NCBI GenBank assembly: GCA_014378485.1
Contig: JACMNO010000061.1
Location: forward strand, 62,001-126,000
Direction of reading: 5' to 3'
Source: Bacteroidia bacterium
Lineage (GTDB): Bacteria; Bacteroidota; Bacteroidia; B-17B0; Aurantibacillaceae
DNA: 64,000 nucleotides
The notes under the pieces were generated by a model. That model did no database searches. It was not told the origin of the DNA and saw nothing but the letters and a program-made list of their open reading frames with translations. Of this stretch, positions 9,199 to 18,055 are shown piece after piece (positions within the stretch are counted from its first letter, which is position 1; each line of letters begins with the position of its first letter). A program made the position numbers and the translations under genes.

Positions 9199-10761
9199 TT
9201 AATTCTTTTTAGTTAAACTTAAAATCAATTCTTTTTCTATTAGTTCATTCACGATAGGTTCAATGTCCACTATCATGGTTTGAAACCCATCTTCTTCCAC
9301 GATCGCTTTATAGGCTTTTAATGGATTCATTACTAGGATAAATTTTCCGGTTTTGGAATTCGCATTAAAAATACCGGATACCTGTTTACTTTCAATATCT
9401 ATTAAAGTGATTTTTGCTTTTTGAACTTCATTGCCAAATACAATTTTTCCTTGTTTTATTTTCAGGTCATTATCACCAAAACGGGTGTCTACCATAAAAA
9501 TATCAGAGCCGCCGTAAGTTTCTTCTTTAATGGAAGAATAATAGCCATGCGTGCAGTTGGTGTTTAACACAAAAAATATATCGTTATTAACTGTATTGAT
9601 CGGAAACCCTAAATTTTCAGGAGAAGAAAACACATTGGTCTCTGTATTTAAAATCGTTTTAAAAACATCATAATCTCCCATCGTATTATGTCCTTTGGAA
9701 CTGAAGTAAAGAGTGGTTCCATCGGGGTGAAGAAAGGGAGAATCTTCATCCTTAGCAGTATTGATGGTTGGTCCCAGGTTCATTGGCATTGACCATCTTC
9801 CATTAGGTAATTTTTTGATCCTGTAAATATCTTTTCCACCTAAGCCTCCAATTTTATTTGAGCTAAAATAGATCACACTCGTGTCATTACTAAAACAGGC
9901 GCTAGTTTCAATGTATGGCGTGTTGATTTCTGGCCCAAACTTTACAGGCTCTGACCATCCGTTAAAGTCCATTATGCTAAGGTATAAATCACCGGTGATC
10001 ATATCTGCGGCTGTTCTGTAGATGATCATCTTGTTCCCGTCAAAACTTAAAGCAACGCAGGCATCATGTGTACTTGTATTGATTGGTGGCCCGATATTTT
10101 TTGGTGTCCCCCATTTTCCGTCATCTCCTTTTTGAGAAATATATACATCTTCATAATAATTTCCATATGCATCTTTTAAGTTACCGGTGCTGCCTTCGCG
10201 GCGTGAAGTGAAATACAAAATGGTTTCATCCGGTGAGATCAATGGAACATAATCTGCGTATGGTGAATTAACAGTATTACCTAAGTTTTTGATAACCGAG
10301 CGGTGTGGCTGGCTTACCAGATCAATGGCATTTTTGCTGCAGCCAATTTGGTAATTCACTTCATCATCTAAAATGGTTCTTTTTTTAAGTGGTATGCCCT
10401 TATAATTTTCGTAACAACGGATAGCTTCTTCAAAATTGGAGGTTAGGTGATAAATTTTTCCGAAATAAAATTGCACTTCAGGTTTTGTACTGGTCTTTAA
10501 TTTCATTAGGTGACTAACGCATGAATCAGTGGGCTGGTTAAGTTTGATCCTGCTGATGACAGAATTCAGATTGGCTGCCTCGTGGTTCGGATTAATGGCC
10601 AGAACTTTTTTATACTGCTCAATGGCTTTAAGATAGTCTTCCGATTCAAAGAAAACATTTGCTGATTTTAAATCTTTAGCATACAGCTTTGAATTGATTT
10701 TTGTTTGCCCATAAATTTGCGCGGCAAATAAAAATAACGTAATGAGTATAAATAGTTTCAT
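9199..10761 (-). CDS. TPR and PD40 beta-propeller protein (PorE-like, no OmpA domain)
   Basis: This 520-aa exported protein has a signal peptide (about 1-18), a TPR segment (about 25-95; FFESEDYLKAIEQYKKVLAI), a PD40/WD40-like propeller (about 160-410, with repeated YFSS/YFTS blades such as DGTTLYFSSKGHNTMGDYDV), and a C-terminal carboxypeptidase-regulatory-like beta domain (about 430-510). PorE and similar T9SS periplasmic proteins share this order but end in an OmpA peptidoglycan-binding domain, which is absent here. It sits one base after the PKD gene and about thirty before the porP/sprF-like gene, so it likely acts with them at the outer membrane. Confidence 0.85.
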   Translation of the reverse strand: MKLFILITLFLFAAQIYGQTKINSKLYAKDLKSANVFFESEDYLKAIEQYKKVLAINPNHEAANLNSVISRIKLNQPTDSCVSHLMKLKTSTKPEVQFYFGKIYHLTSNFEEAIRCYENYKGIPLKKRTILDDEVNYQIGCSKNAIDLVSQPHRSVIKNLGNTVNSPYADYVPLISPDETILYFTSRREGSTGNLKDAYGNYYEDVYISQKGDDGKWGTPKNIGPPINTSTHDACVALSFDGNKMIIYRTAADMITGDLYLSIMDFNGWSEPVKFGPEINTPYIETSACFSNDTSVIYFSSNKIGGLGGKDIYRIKKLPNGRWSMPMNLGPTINTAKDEDSPFLHPDGTTLYFSSKGHNTMGDYDVFKTILNTETNVFSSPENLGFPINTVNNDIFFVLNTNCTHGYYSSIKEETYGGSDIFMVDTRFGDNDLKIKQGKIVFGNEVQKAKITLIDIESKQVSGIFNANSKTGKFILVMNPLKAYKAIVEEDGFQTMIVDIEPIVNELIEKELILSLTKKN

Positions 10762-10762
10762 C

Positions 10763-13700
10763 TTATCTTAATAAAAGTAAATCCCCGGTTTTATTTATTT
10801 TTTTGCCATCAAGGGTTGTGGCATTGATCTTCCATACGTAAATATCCTGTGTACATAAAACGCCTTTGTAATATCCGTCCCAGCCAATAGTAATATCTTT
10901 AGAAACAAATAGTAATTCACCCCATCTCGAATAAACATTTAATTCATATTTATCAATACCTTTTAATACAGGGTGAAACACATCATTATTGGTATCAGTG
11001 GCATTAAACAAACCACCATTTCCTGCGTTTGGATTTGGAGAAAAAGCATTTGGAATATCAATACTACTTTCTAATTCAGCAATTATTTTTGAGGGTAAAT
11101 TAAAAGTGTCCAAACATCCATTTTTGTTTTTCGCAACTAAAAAGATTTGATATTCTCCCGGATACAGGTAGGTGTAAGAAGGGCTAAATTGGGTTGAATT
11201 ATTCCCATCACCAAAATCCCAATAATAACTAGTTGCGCCTGATGAGAGGTTGGTTAATTGCACTGCAGAAGTTGGAACATAGACGAGAGTAGGATTTGCC
11301 TGGAACAAAGCAATGGGACTAGCAAACACTTTTATGATTTTTGAAGAAGTATCACTGCAACCATAACCATCTACACCTATCAATTGCACACTAAACGTTT
11401 TGGTAGCCTGAGAATTATTATAATAAATATTTGATGGATTATTGGAAGTAGAAATATTTCCATCGCCAAATTTCCATTGATAGCTTGCAATACTATTTAT
11501 AGAAGGGAAATTAACGTTTAAAGGTGAGCAGCCACTGTCGGGTAATGCTACAATAGTGAAATCAGGTTTTGGATGAACAATGATTGGAATGATGATGGTA
11601 TCTTTACAACTACTGAGAGTTGTAGCAATTAGTTGAACAGTTTGTGTGATATTAGAGTTGGTGGTGTTGGTAAAAGCAATGGATACATTGGTATTGTTAG
11701 AAGTACTGATTCCGAAATCCCAGTTATAACTTGCTGCGCCTTGTGATGTATTGGTGAAGGTTAATAATTTAGGAGAACAACTTGGTGTGTCCACTGTAAA
11801 ATTTGCTTTAGGATTGTTGAGTACCATTAGCGGTTTCGTAAGGGAATCTTTACATCCGTTTGAATTTAATGCGAGTAATGTACAGTTGTAGGACTGATTA
11901 GCGGTATTACTGGAATTGGTATAGGTATAACTTGTATTGAAAGTTACGTTTGTATTACCATCGCCATATTTCCACAAATAAGAAGTGGCAAACAAACTTG
12001 AATTGGTCATGCTAGTAGTTAATGGAGAACATGAAACAGTTGGTGTGATAACAAAGCCTGCAATTGGTTTTGCGTAGATCTCAGGATAGCCCAAGGTCGT
12101 ATCTTTACAGCCGGATGCAGTGGTTACAATTAACTGAACAGTGAATGTGATGTTTAAGGATGTTGTATTGGAATAGGTGTGCACAGGATTAGGTGCAAAC
12201 GATGTTGGACTGAAGTCTCCGAAATTCCATACATTACCAGTAGAGCCTAATGTATTATTGGTAAAACTGATTGTTTTAGAAAGACAACGTGGTGTATCCA
12301 ATACAAAAACTGCATTTGGTTTATAATATACCAAAACAGTTTTGTCTAATGAATCCCTGCATCCGTTCAATGTGATGGCAACAAGGCTGCAAGTAAATGT
12401 TTGATCACTGGTATTGCTTGTATTTGTATAAGTATGGTTGGCGTTGGTTGTGGATGCAGTTGTATTATCTCCGAATTTCCATAAATAGGTTGAGGCTGCA
12501 ATGCTAGTATTGTTAAAGGTTGTTGTCAACGGAGAGCATCCTACGGTGGGCGTAACTGCAAAGTTTGCCAGAGGTTTTGCAAATACAACCGGGTAACCAT
12601 AAGTGGTATCAATACATGAAAATGCATTGGATGCAATCAGCTGAACGGTATAGGTTTTGTTAACTGTAGTAGTATTTGTGAATATGTGATTTGGATTCGG
12701 TGAGAAGCTCACAGGACTTCCATCACCGAAATCCCATTCATAAGTTACGGCACCAAGCACGGGTGGAAAATTGACATTCAATGGAGAACATCCGCTGTTT
12801 GGAACCATTGTAAAATTGAATATAGGACGAGGGTAGGTGGTAACCGTTAGAGAGGTACTGTCTTTGCAGCCATTACTATTGATTGCTATCAGTTGAGCAG
12901 TAAATGCCTGGATTAATAAAGTTGAGTTCACATAAGTATTTGACAAAACCGAAGTTGTAGAAGTACTAGATGAGCCATCACCAAATGTCCACAGATAAGA
13001 AGTTGCCCCGGTTGAATTATTAGTGAAAGTAGCAGCTACCGGTGAACAACCTATGGGTGCATTGACAGTAAAGGACGCCAAAGGTTTTGTGAAAACAGTA
13101 ACAGTTGCAGTGCGTGTATCAGCACAACCGGCTGCGGTAGAGGCGGTAAGAGTAACGGTATAAGCCTTATTAATGGCTGTAGTGTTTGTAAATGTTTGAG
13201 ACGGATTGGTTGACGACGAAGTATTTCCATTACCGAAATTCCAATTGTAAGATGCAGCATTTGCCGAAGTATTGGAAAAATTTACGGTAAGAGTAGGGCA
13301 GCCGTTAACAGGTGTTAATGTGAAATTTGCGGTTGGTTTAACATTGATTGTAATTGTTTGTAATAGAGTATCGCTGCAATTAACCGTATTGGCAATTAAC
13401 TGAACAGTATAAGTATTCTGTGAGGTGAAAGTATGCGCAGGACTCTGAACAGAAGTAGTTGCAGTTGGTGAAGCATCTCCAAAATTCCAGCTCCAGCTCG
13501 TAATAGGATCGCCTGCTGCGAAAGTGGAGTTATCAATAAAAGAAGCAGGAGAAGCAACGCAGGCGTTGGATGCTGTAAATGCAGCAATAGGTGTTTGGTA
13601 AACGCTAACTGGAGCGGTAAACGAATGAACACATGTATTGGCAGCGGTAACCGTTAAGGAGGCTACAAAATTACCAACACTGTTATAGTTTTGTAAAGGC

Positions 13701-15040
13701 GGTACCTGCCCGTTAAATGTATTGGTGTTTCCGAAATTCCAGTTCCAGGATGCAGCGCTTGTTGATAGATCTGTAAAGGTAACCCCGGTAATTGAGTTAC
13801 AGCCTTTATTTGGGCTAACTGTAAAATTGGCTGTAGGCTTTGGTAAGATACTAATCACTACTTTGTCAGTATCTGTGCAGGCTGCACCGCCACCACCGAT
13901 TAGTGCAACAACAGAAATAGTGTAAGTTCCCGGAGTGTTATAGGTAAAAGTTTGTGGGCCGAATGGTTTGTTAACAAAACCTCCGCCTGTTCCAAAATTC
14001 CATTTATAGGAATAACCGGTAGCACTGGCATTTGTAAATGTCACCGCAGCTCCCTGACAAAAAGGTCCCGTAGGAGCTATTAATCCTGCAACAGGTGGAT
14101 TCAAAATAGTAACTGATTGAACCTGAATATCAACACCACATAAATTACTATCCTGTAGTTGCACCGTGTAGGTCCCAACAGAAGGGTAAGCAACAGTTAA
14201 AGGTGATGTTGGAGGCCAAGGTCTCCAGTTGATAATGGAATCATATCCTAATCCCCAGTAATTTCCTAAGTTCCATTTTTCCTGGCGCTGAAATGTATTT
14301 CCCTGAGGCACACAATTTCGATTGGTGGTGTTGGAAAAGGTAAAGATATTATCTGGCCAGCATTTTATAAAAGCTGAAGGAGTGATGTTTGCATCATCCT
14401 TATCATAAATCTGGATAGGATTAAAATTGGCAATAGTTGGAACGGATGTGCAATAATTTTTAGCGGTGAGAGTCACAGCTGTTTGGCAGTTAACTGTTCC
14501 GGGATTATAGGTATGAGAAACATTTTGACCTGAGTTAGTATAATTGAATGTTTGAGCCGGAGTTCCATCTCCAAAGTTCCAGGTAAACCAAGTTGTTTCA
14601 GATACGTCGGTACTGGAGTTTGTAAATAGTAATGCTTTTGGAGCGCAAGCTGTGGTGATGCCTCCAATTGGGATTTGTATTGATGAGTTCACCGGTTTTT
14701 CCATTACGGCTAATCCTGTTAAGGTACAACTTAGTGAAGGAATGTTTATGGTAATCACAAAAGTATCAGGCGATGCTGAGTTGTAAACGTGATTGATTAA
14801 TGAATTTGCCGAATAAGATCCGCTTGAGGTTGTAGACGTTCCATCGCCCCAATTGATAGTATAAGCACCCCAACCTACATTGGATGCGAAGTTCATGTTG
14901 TATGAACCGGTTCCCTGACAATCTATGAAATAAGGCTTATTCACTAAATTCCCCAAATAATCATATATCTGAGGACACTGAGCAGACGATAGTTTTGATA
15001 ACAAAACCAAAGTGAATATGTAGAATATGCGTTTTAGCAT
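10763..15040 (-). CDS. PKD-repeat surface protein with type B T9SS sorting domain
   Basis: This 1425-aa secreted protein has a signal peptide (about 1-20) and about fifteen PKD-type Ig-like units, each with a variant of the W-x-FGDG core (WNFGDGTPAQ, YEWDFGDGSP, YLWKFGDNTT, YQWKFGDGNI and others; some degenerate such as WNLGNYWG). It ends with the gliding-motility-associated type B C-terminal domain (about 1330-1425: IPNAFSPN, NVYSRWGELLF, GWDGYYKG). Such proteins are moved across the outer membrane by the T9SS and held on the surface, often as adhesins with help from a SprF partner encoded next door. The repeats are similar in DNA, which also opens long shadow frames. Confidence 0.93.
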   Translation of the reverse strand: MLKRIFYIFTLVLLSKLSSAQCPQIYDYLGNLVNKPYFIDCQGTGSYNMNFASNVGWGAYTINWGDGTSTTSSGSYSANSLINHVYNSASPDTFVITINIPSLSCTLTGLAVMEKPVNSSIQIPIGGITTACAPKALLFTNSSTDVSETTWFTWNFGDGTPAQTFNYTNSGQNVSHTYNPGTVNCQTAVTLTAKNYCTSVPTIANFNPIQIYDKDDANITPSAFIKCWPDNIFTFSNTTNRNCVPQGNTFQRQEKWNLGNYWGLGYDSIINWRPWPPTSPLTVAYPSVGTYTVQLQDSNLCGVDIQVQSVTILNPPVAGLIAPTGPFCQGAAVTFTNASATGYSYKWNFGTGGGFVNKPFGPQTFTYNTPGTYTISVVALIGGGGAACTDTDKVVISILPKPTANFTVSPNKGCNSITGVTFTDLSTSAASWNWNFGNTNTFNGQVPPLQNYNSVGNFVASLTVTAANTCVHSFTAPVSVYQTPIAAFTASNACVASPASFIDNSTFAAGDPITSWSWNFGDASPTATTSVQSPAHTFTSQNTYTVQLIANTVNCSDTLLQTITINVKPTANFTLTPVNGCPTLTVNFSNTSANAASYNWNFGNGNTSSSTNPSQTFTNTTAINKAYTVTLTASTAAGCADTRTATVTVFTKPLASFTVNAPIGCSPVAATFTNNSTGATSYLWTFGDGSSSTSTTSVLSNTYVNSTLLIQAFTAQLIAINSNGCKDSTSLTVTTYPRPIFNFTMVPNSGCSPLNVNFPPVLGAVTYEWDFGDGSPVSFSPNPNHIFTNTTTVNKTYTVQLIASNAFSCIDTTYGYPVVFAKPLANFAVTPTVGCSPLTTTFNNTSIAASTYLWKFGDNTTASTTNANHTYTNTSNTSDQTFTCSLVAITLNGCRDSLDKTVLVYYKPNAVFVLDTPRCLSKTISFTNNTLGSTGNVWNFGDFSPTSFAPNPVHTYSNTTSLNITFTVQLIVTTASGCKDTTLGYPEIYAKPIAGFVITPTVSCSPLTTSMTNSSLFATSYLWKYGDGNTNVTFNTSYTYTNSSNTANQSYNCTLLALNSNGCKDSLTKPLMVLNNPKANFTVDTPSCSPKLLTFTNTSQGAASYNWDFGISTSNNTNVSIAFTNTTNSNITQTVQLIATTLSSCKDTIIIPIIVHPKPDFTIVALPDSGCSPLNVNFPSINSIASYQWKFGDGNISTSNNPSNIYYNNSQATKTFSVQLIGVDGYGCSDTSSKIIKVFASPIALFQANPTLVYVPTSAVQLTNLSSGATSYYWDFGDGNNSTQFSPSYTYLYPGEYQIFLVAKNKNGCLDTFNLPSKIIAELESSIDIPNAFSPNPNAGNGGLFNATDTNNDVFHPVLKGIDKYELNVYSRWGELLFVSKDITIGWDGYYKGVLCTQDIYVWKINATTLDGKKINKTGDLLLLR

Positions 15041-15060
15041 GAGTACATTAATAAAATAAA

Positions 15061-15428
15061 AACAGGTTCTATAAGCCGGGTTCTGTTTCGTAAGCCTTTC
15101 AGCAAACGACTCCCATCATTTATCTATGCAGCCTACCCTCTCTGATATAACCGAGGTTATTGTGACGAGCCGCCACAAGATCAGCGTATACATGGCCTTA
15201 CAACACAAGAGGTTTGTCCTATGCAGCTGTTACCAACTGCACATGTGAGCTCTTACCTCACATTTTCACTATGACCGCCCACCGAAATGAATGGCTACTT
15301 GGTTTTCTGTGACACTATCTGTTATTCTTTCATTCCTAAAAATATACCCATCCTTTCAGATGGCAAATTGCCCTATGTTGCCCGGACTTTCCTCCCTTAA
15401 AATAAAGAGCGATGAAACAAACCTGTTT
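15061..15428 (-). ncRNA. rnpB: RNase P RNA (type A)
   Basis: On the minus strand the sequence holds the conserved core of bacterial RNase P RNA: GAGGAAAGTCCGGGC near the 5' end, GTAAGAGCTCACAT (CR-II/III region), GATAAATGATGG, and ACAGAACCCGGCTTA at the 3' end. The P1 helix closes between AACAGGTT (near 15421-15428) and AACCTGTT (15061-15068), which sets the ends to within a few bases. It processes the 5' ends of tRNA precursors. The 3' end lies only about 20 bases before the start codon of the PKD gene, with only a T-run between them. Confidence 0.95.
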
Positions 15429-15557
15429 TGTATAAAATTACAAAAAACTGGAAACATAAACTATCTTTTTTACAAAAATTTTTCAGTTTTAATCCTGTAA
15501 GTATTTAATGTGAAAATTTGATTTTTAATTGTGTAGGGGTAGGCCTAAGATTTTTAA

Positions 15558-16073
15558 TCAGGATGTTTTGGATAGTGACGCGGAAAGAGAGACAATATAT
15601 TTATCTGCTCTTTTTTTTGCCGCAAAATCCAGACTTAGCATGATGGCTGCCTGAATTAAAAGTCCCATTCCAAGCCCCTTCCAGAAGGTTTGCTGAGAAT
15701 TATAAAATAAAAAAAATAAAATAAGACCGGCGATTATTAATGCAATTTCAATCCATTGATAAATCACAAAATTATTATGAACTTTTTCCATTCTTGGTAA
15801 CTCGTCTGTTTTTATTTTTTGAGGCTCCCTCTCCAATTGATTTTCAACCCTCGTAATGTCTTTTGGGACACGCAATACAACGATAGTTCCAACGGAAACT
15901 TGAATAAATCCTATCAAAAGTAAAGGCATAGCCATTCCTTTAAAAAAAGAATATTTGATAATGAATAAAAAAATTAAGGCCAAGATTATGCTGATTGATC
16001 CTAAAATAATAAAGAAAATGCTTTCTATTTTTTCTTCTGTAAAATAAGTGTGTATAAAATTTATGTCGTGCAT
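15558..16073 (-). CDS. Four-helix membrane protein, function unknown
   Basis: The 171-aa product has four predicted membrane segments in two pairs (for example FFIILGSISIILALIFLF and a second near residues 45-65; IEIALIIAGLILFFLFY and GLGMGLLIQAAIMLSLDF), separated by a charged linker (VPKDITRVENQLEREPQK). I do not recognise a named family. The ATG at 16071-16073 is preferred because it follows the histidine kinase stop codon by one base; an upstream ATG would overlap that gene by 17 bases. The tight coupling suggests it is co-expressed with the kinase and may be an accessory membrane component. Confidence 0.75.
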   Translation of the reverse strand: MHDINFIHTYFTEEKIESIFFIILGSISIILALIFLFIIKYSFFKGMAMPLLLIGFIQVSVGTIVVLRVPKDITRVENQLEREPQKIKTDELPRMEKVHNNFVIYQWIEIALIIAGLILFFLFYNSQQTFWKGLGMGLLIQAAIMLSLDFAAKKRADKYIVSLSASLSKTS

Positions 16074-16074
16074 A

Positions 16075-18015
16075 TTACAGAGGAACATCAATTATTACTG
16101 TTGTACCCCTACCAACATTAGAATCAAAATGAACTGAACCATCCAGAAATTCAATACGGGTAATAATTCCTTTTAAACCAATTCCTTCAAAAGTATCAAT
16201 GCTACTGGCATCAAAACCAACTCCATTATCTTCTACCATCACATTGATTTCCGTTTCGTGTCTTACCAGTTGCATGCTGATTTGGGAAGCCTTGGCATGC
16301 TTGATGATATTATTTACAATTTCTTGGATCACCCTGTATAAAACTGTTTCCAATTGGTTATCCAAACGCTGATCCAGCCCAATAATTTCTAGGTCAATTT
16401 TAAGACTGGGAGTGTTGCTCAGCTTAGTAATGAATTCTCTGACTGCACTTCCTAATCCCAGTTTTATTAAGGTGTTTGGCATCATATTATGCGATACTGA
16501 TCTCACTTCTTTCACCGAATCATCAATTAAGGACAAGGCATTATCCATGGCTGTTTTCTGATCTTCGTTTTGATTGGTCAGTTTGGATTCCAGATTACTC
16601 AGATTTAATTTTGCCGCGCTCAGTAACTGGCCAACACCATCATGAAGATCCTGTGCAATACGTCTGCGTTCTTTTTCTTCAGCATCTAAAATGGCTTTGG
16701 TCCTTGTATCTTTTTGACTCGCAATTTCAGCATCTAATTTTGCTCGATGTTCGATCTGCTTTTTTCGGTAAAATAAAAAACCGACTAAAAAAAGTAAGAT
16801 CAATAAAACGAAAATAGCCGATGTAATGATATTTTTAATGAATTCCTTTTCTTCTTTAGCTTTCAGTTCAGCTTTGTTTTTAGCAATTTCAATGTCTTTT
16901 TTCTCCACATCATACTTGGTTTGCATTTCAGAAATTTGCTCAGTAAAGGTGCTATTTATGATGCTGTCTTTTATGAGAGCACTATATTTAGTGTACTCTA
17001 AAGCCTTTTTAAAATCTCCAATCGCTTCATAGCTAGCAGATAAACTATTAGAAGCTTCTTTCATTGTTTCTTTGTTGTTTATTTCTTTTGCTGAGGCTAA
17101 TGCTTTGGAGTGAATATCAATAGCTTCTTTATATTTTTTTTGTTTTATGTAAAGGTTGCCAATATTTACATAGCTTGTATTCATGCCTTTTTTATCTCCA
17201 AATTCTTCACGTATCGCTAGGGCTTTAATATAGTAATCTTCAGCTTTTGTGAATTCCAATAAATCAAAATAAACATTTCCAATATTATCGTAAGAAGCGG
17301 AAAGCCCTTTTTTATTGTTAAGTTTTTCTTTTAATTCAGCCGATTTAAAATGATTTTGTAAAGATTCGGGATATTTTTGAAGAAAACAGTAGACATTACC
17401 TAAATTATTATAGGTGAACGACATACCATTTTCATCTTTAATGCTTTCTTGTATTTTAAGCGCTTTTTCATAATAAGGTAATGCAAGTTTTGGCATATTT
17501 AAGCCGGTATTATATATATTTCCTACCCAAATATTAGCTCCCGCTTGCCCCTTTAAATCATTAATTAATTCGTTAATTTTTGAGGCTTCAATAAAATAAA
17601 CCAGAGCTTGAGTGAAATTTGATTTGTCATACATGTTAAACCCAAATGCCATTTTGCATGTGGCTATTCCTGCCTGATTATTTAATTTTTGATATTGGAT
17701 TAGTGATTTCTTTATATATATATCGCTGCTGTCGAAATTACCATGTTCGCTTTCAAAAGCACCTTTGTTATATAGCGCAAGAGCGTAGCCTTTTGTGAGA
17801 TTTGCTTTTGATGAAAAATCAATAGCTTGATTTGCATATTTATTCGCTAATATTTCATCGGAGTAACGGTATTCAGCAAATAAATTATTTAAGGCATTTA
17901 CTTTATTACTATCGGCTGTGGATGATGCGTATACTTTTAATAACGAATCAGTTTTATGAGATTGTGATAATGTAATTAACGGTACGCATATAATTAGACA
18001 AGTTAGAAATTTCAT
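16075..18015 (-). CDS. TPR-containing sensor histidine kinase (NarL/LuxR-partner type)
   Basis: The 646-aa protein has a signal peptide, about eight TPR units in the exported part (to about residue 350; blocks such as KGLSASYDNIGNVYFDLLEF), a coiled linker, one membrane span (about 397-417) and a cytoplasmic HisKA_3 kinase. The H box is RRIAQDLHDGVGQ with phospho-acceptor H458; N box NNIIKHAKAS and G boxes DNGVGFD and GIGLKGI follow. It probably senses a periplasmic ligand or protein and phosphorylates a NarL-type regulator; the orphan regulator at 25289-25927 is a candidate but this is inference. It shares its layout with the upstream phosphatase gene. Confidence 0.92.
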   Translation of the reverse strand: MKFLTCLIICVPLITLSQSHKTDSLLKVYASSTADSNKVNALNNLFAEYRYSDEILANKYANQAIDFSSKANLTKGYALALYNKGAFESEHGNFDSSDIYIKKSLIQYQKLNNQAGIATCKMAFGFNMYDKSNFTQALVYFIEASKINELINDLKGQAGANIWVGNIYNTGLNMPKLALPYYEKALKIQESIKDENGMSFTYNNLGNVYCFLQKYPESLQNHFKSAELKEKLNNKKGLSASYDNIGNVYFDLLEFTKAEDYYIKALAIREEFGDKKGMNTSYVNIGNLYIKQKKYKEAIDIHSKALASAKEINNKETMKEASNSLSASYEAIGDFKKALEYTKYSALIKDSIINSTFTEQISEMQTKYDVEKKDIEIAKNKAELKAKEEKEFIKNIITSAIFVLLILLFLVGFLFYRKKQIEHRAKLDAEIASQKDTRTKAILDAEEKERRRIAQDLHDGVGQLLSAAKLNLSNLESKLTNQNEDQKTAMDNALSLIDDSVKEVRSVSHNMMPNTLIKLGLGSAVREFITKLSNTPSLKIDLEIIGLDQRLDNQLETVLYRVIQEIVNNIIKHAKASQISMQLVRHETEINVMVEDNGVGFDASSIDTFEGIGLKGIITRIEFLDGSVHFDSNVGRGTTVIIDVPL

Positions 18016-18055
18016 GATATAAATATAATGAAAGGCTGAAATAGTTTTATGGTTT

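Noticed and set aside
13051-13925. Several open frames opposite or out of frame with the PKD gene
   Set aside because: They follow from the repetitive, Thr/Ser/Asn-rich composition of the PKD repeats; translations are low-complexity and lack protein features.
15291-15500. Open frame of 69 codons on the plus strand
   Set aside because: It lies antisense to and across the 5' part of the RNase P RNA gene; the RNA motifs explain the sequence.
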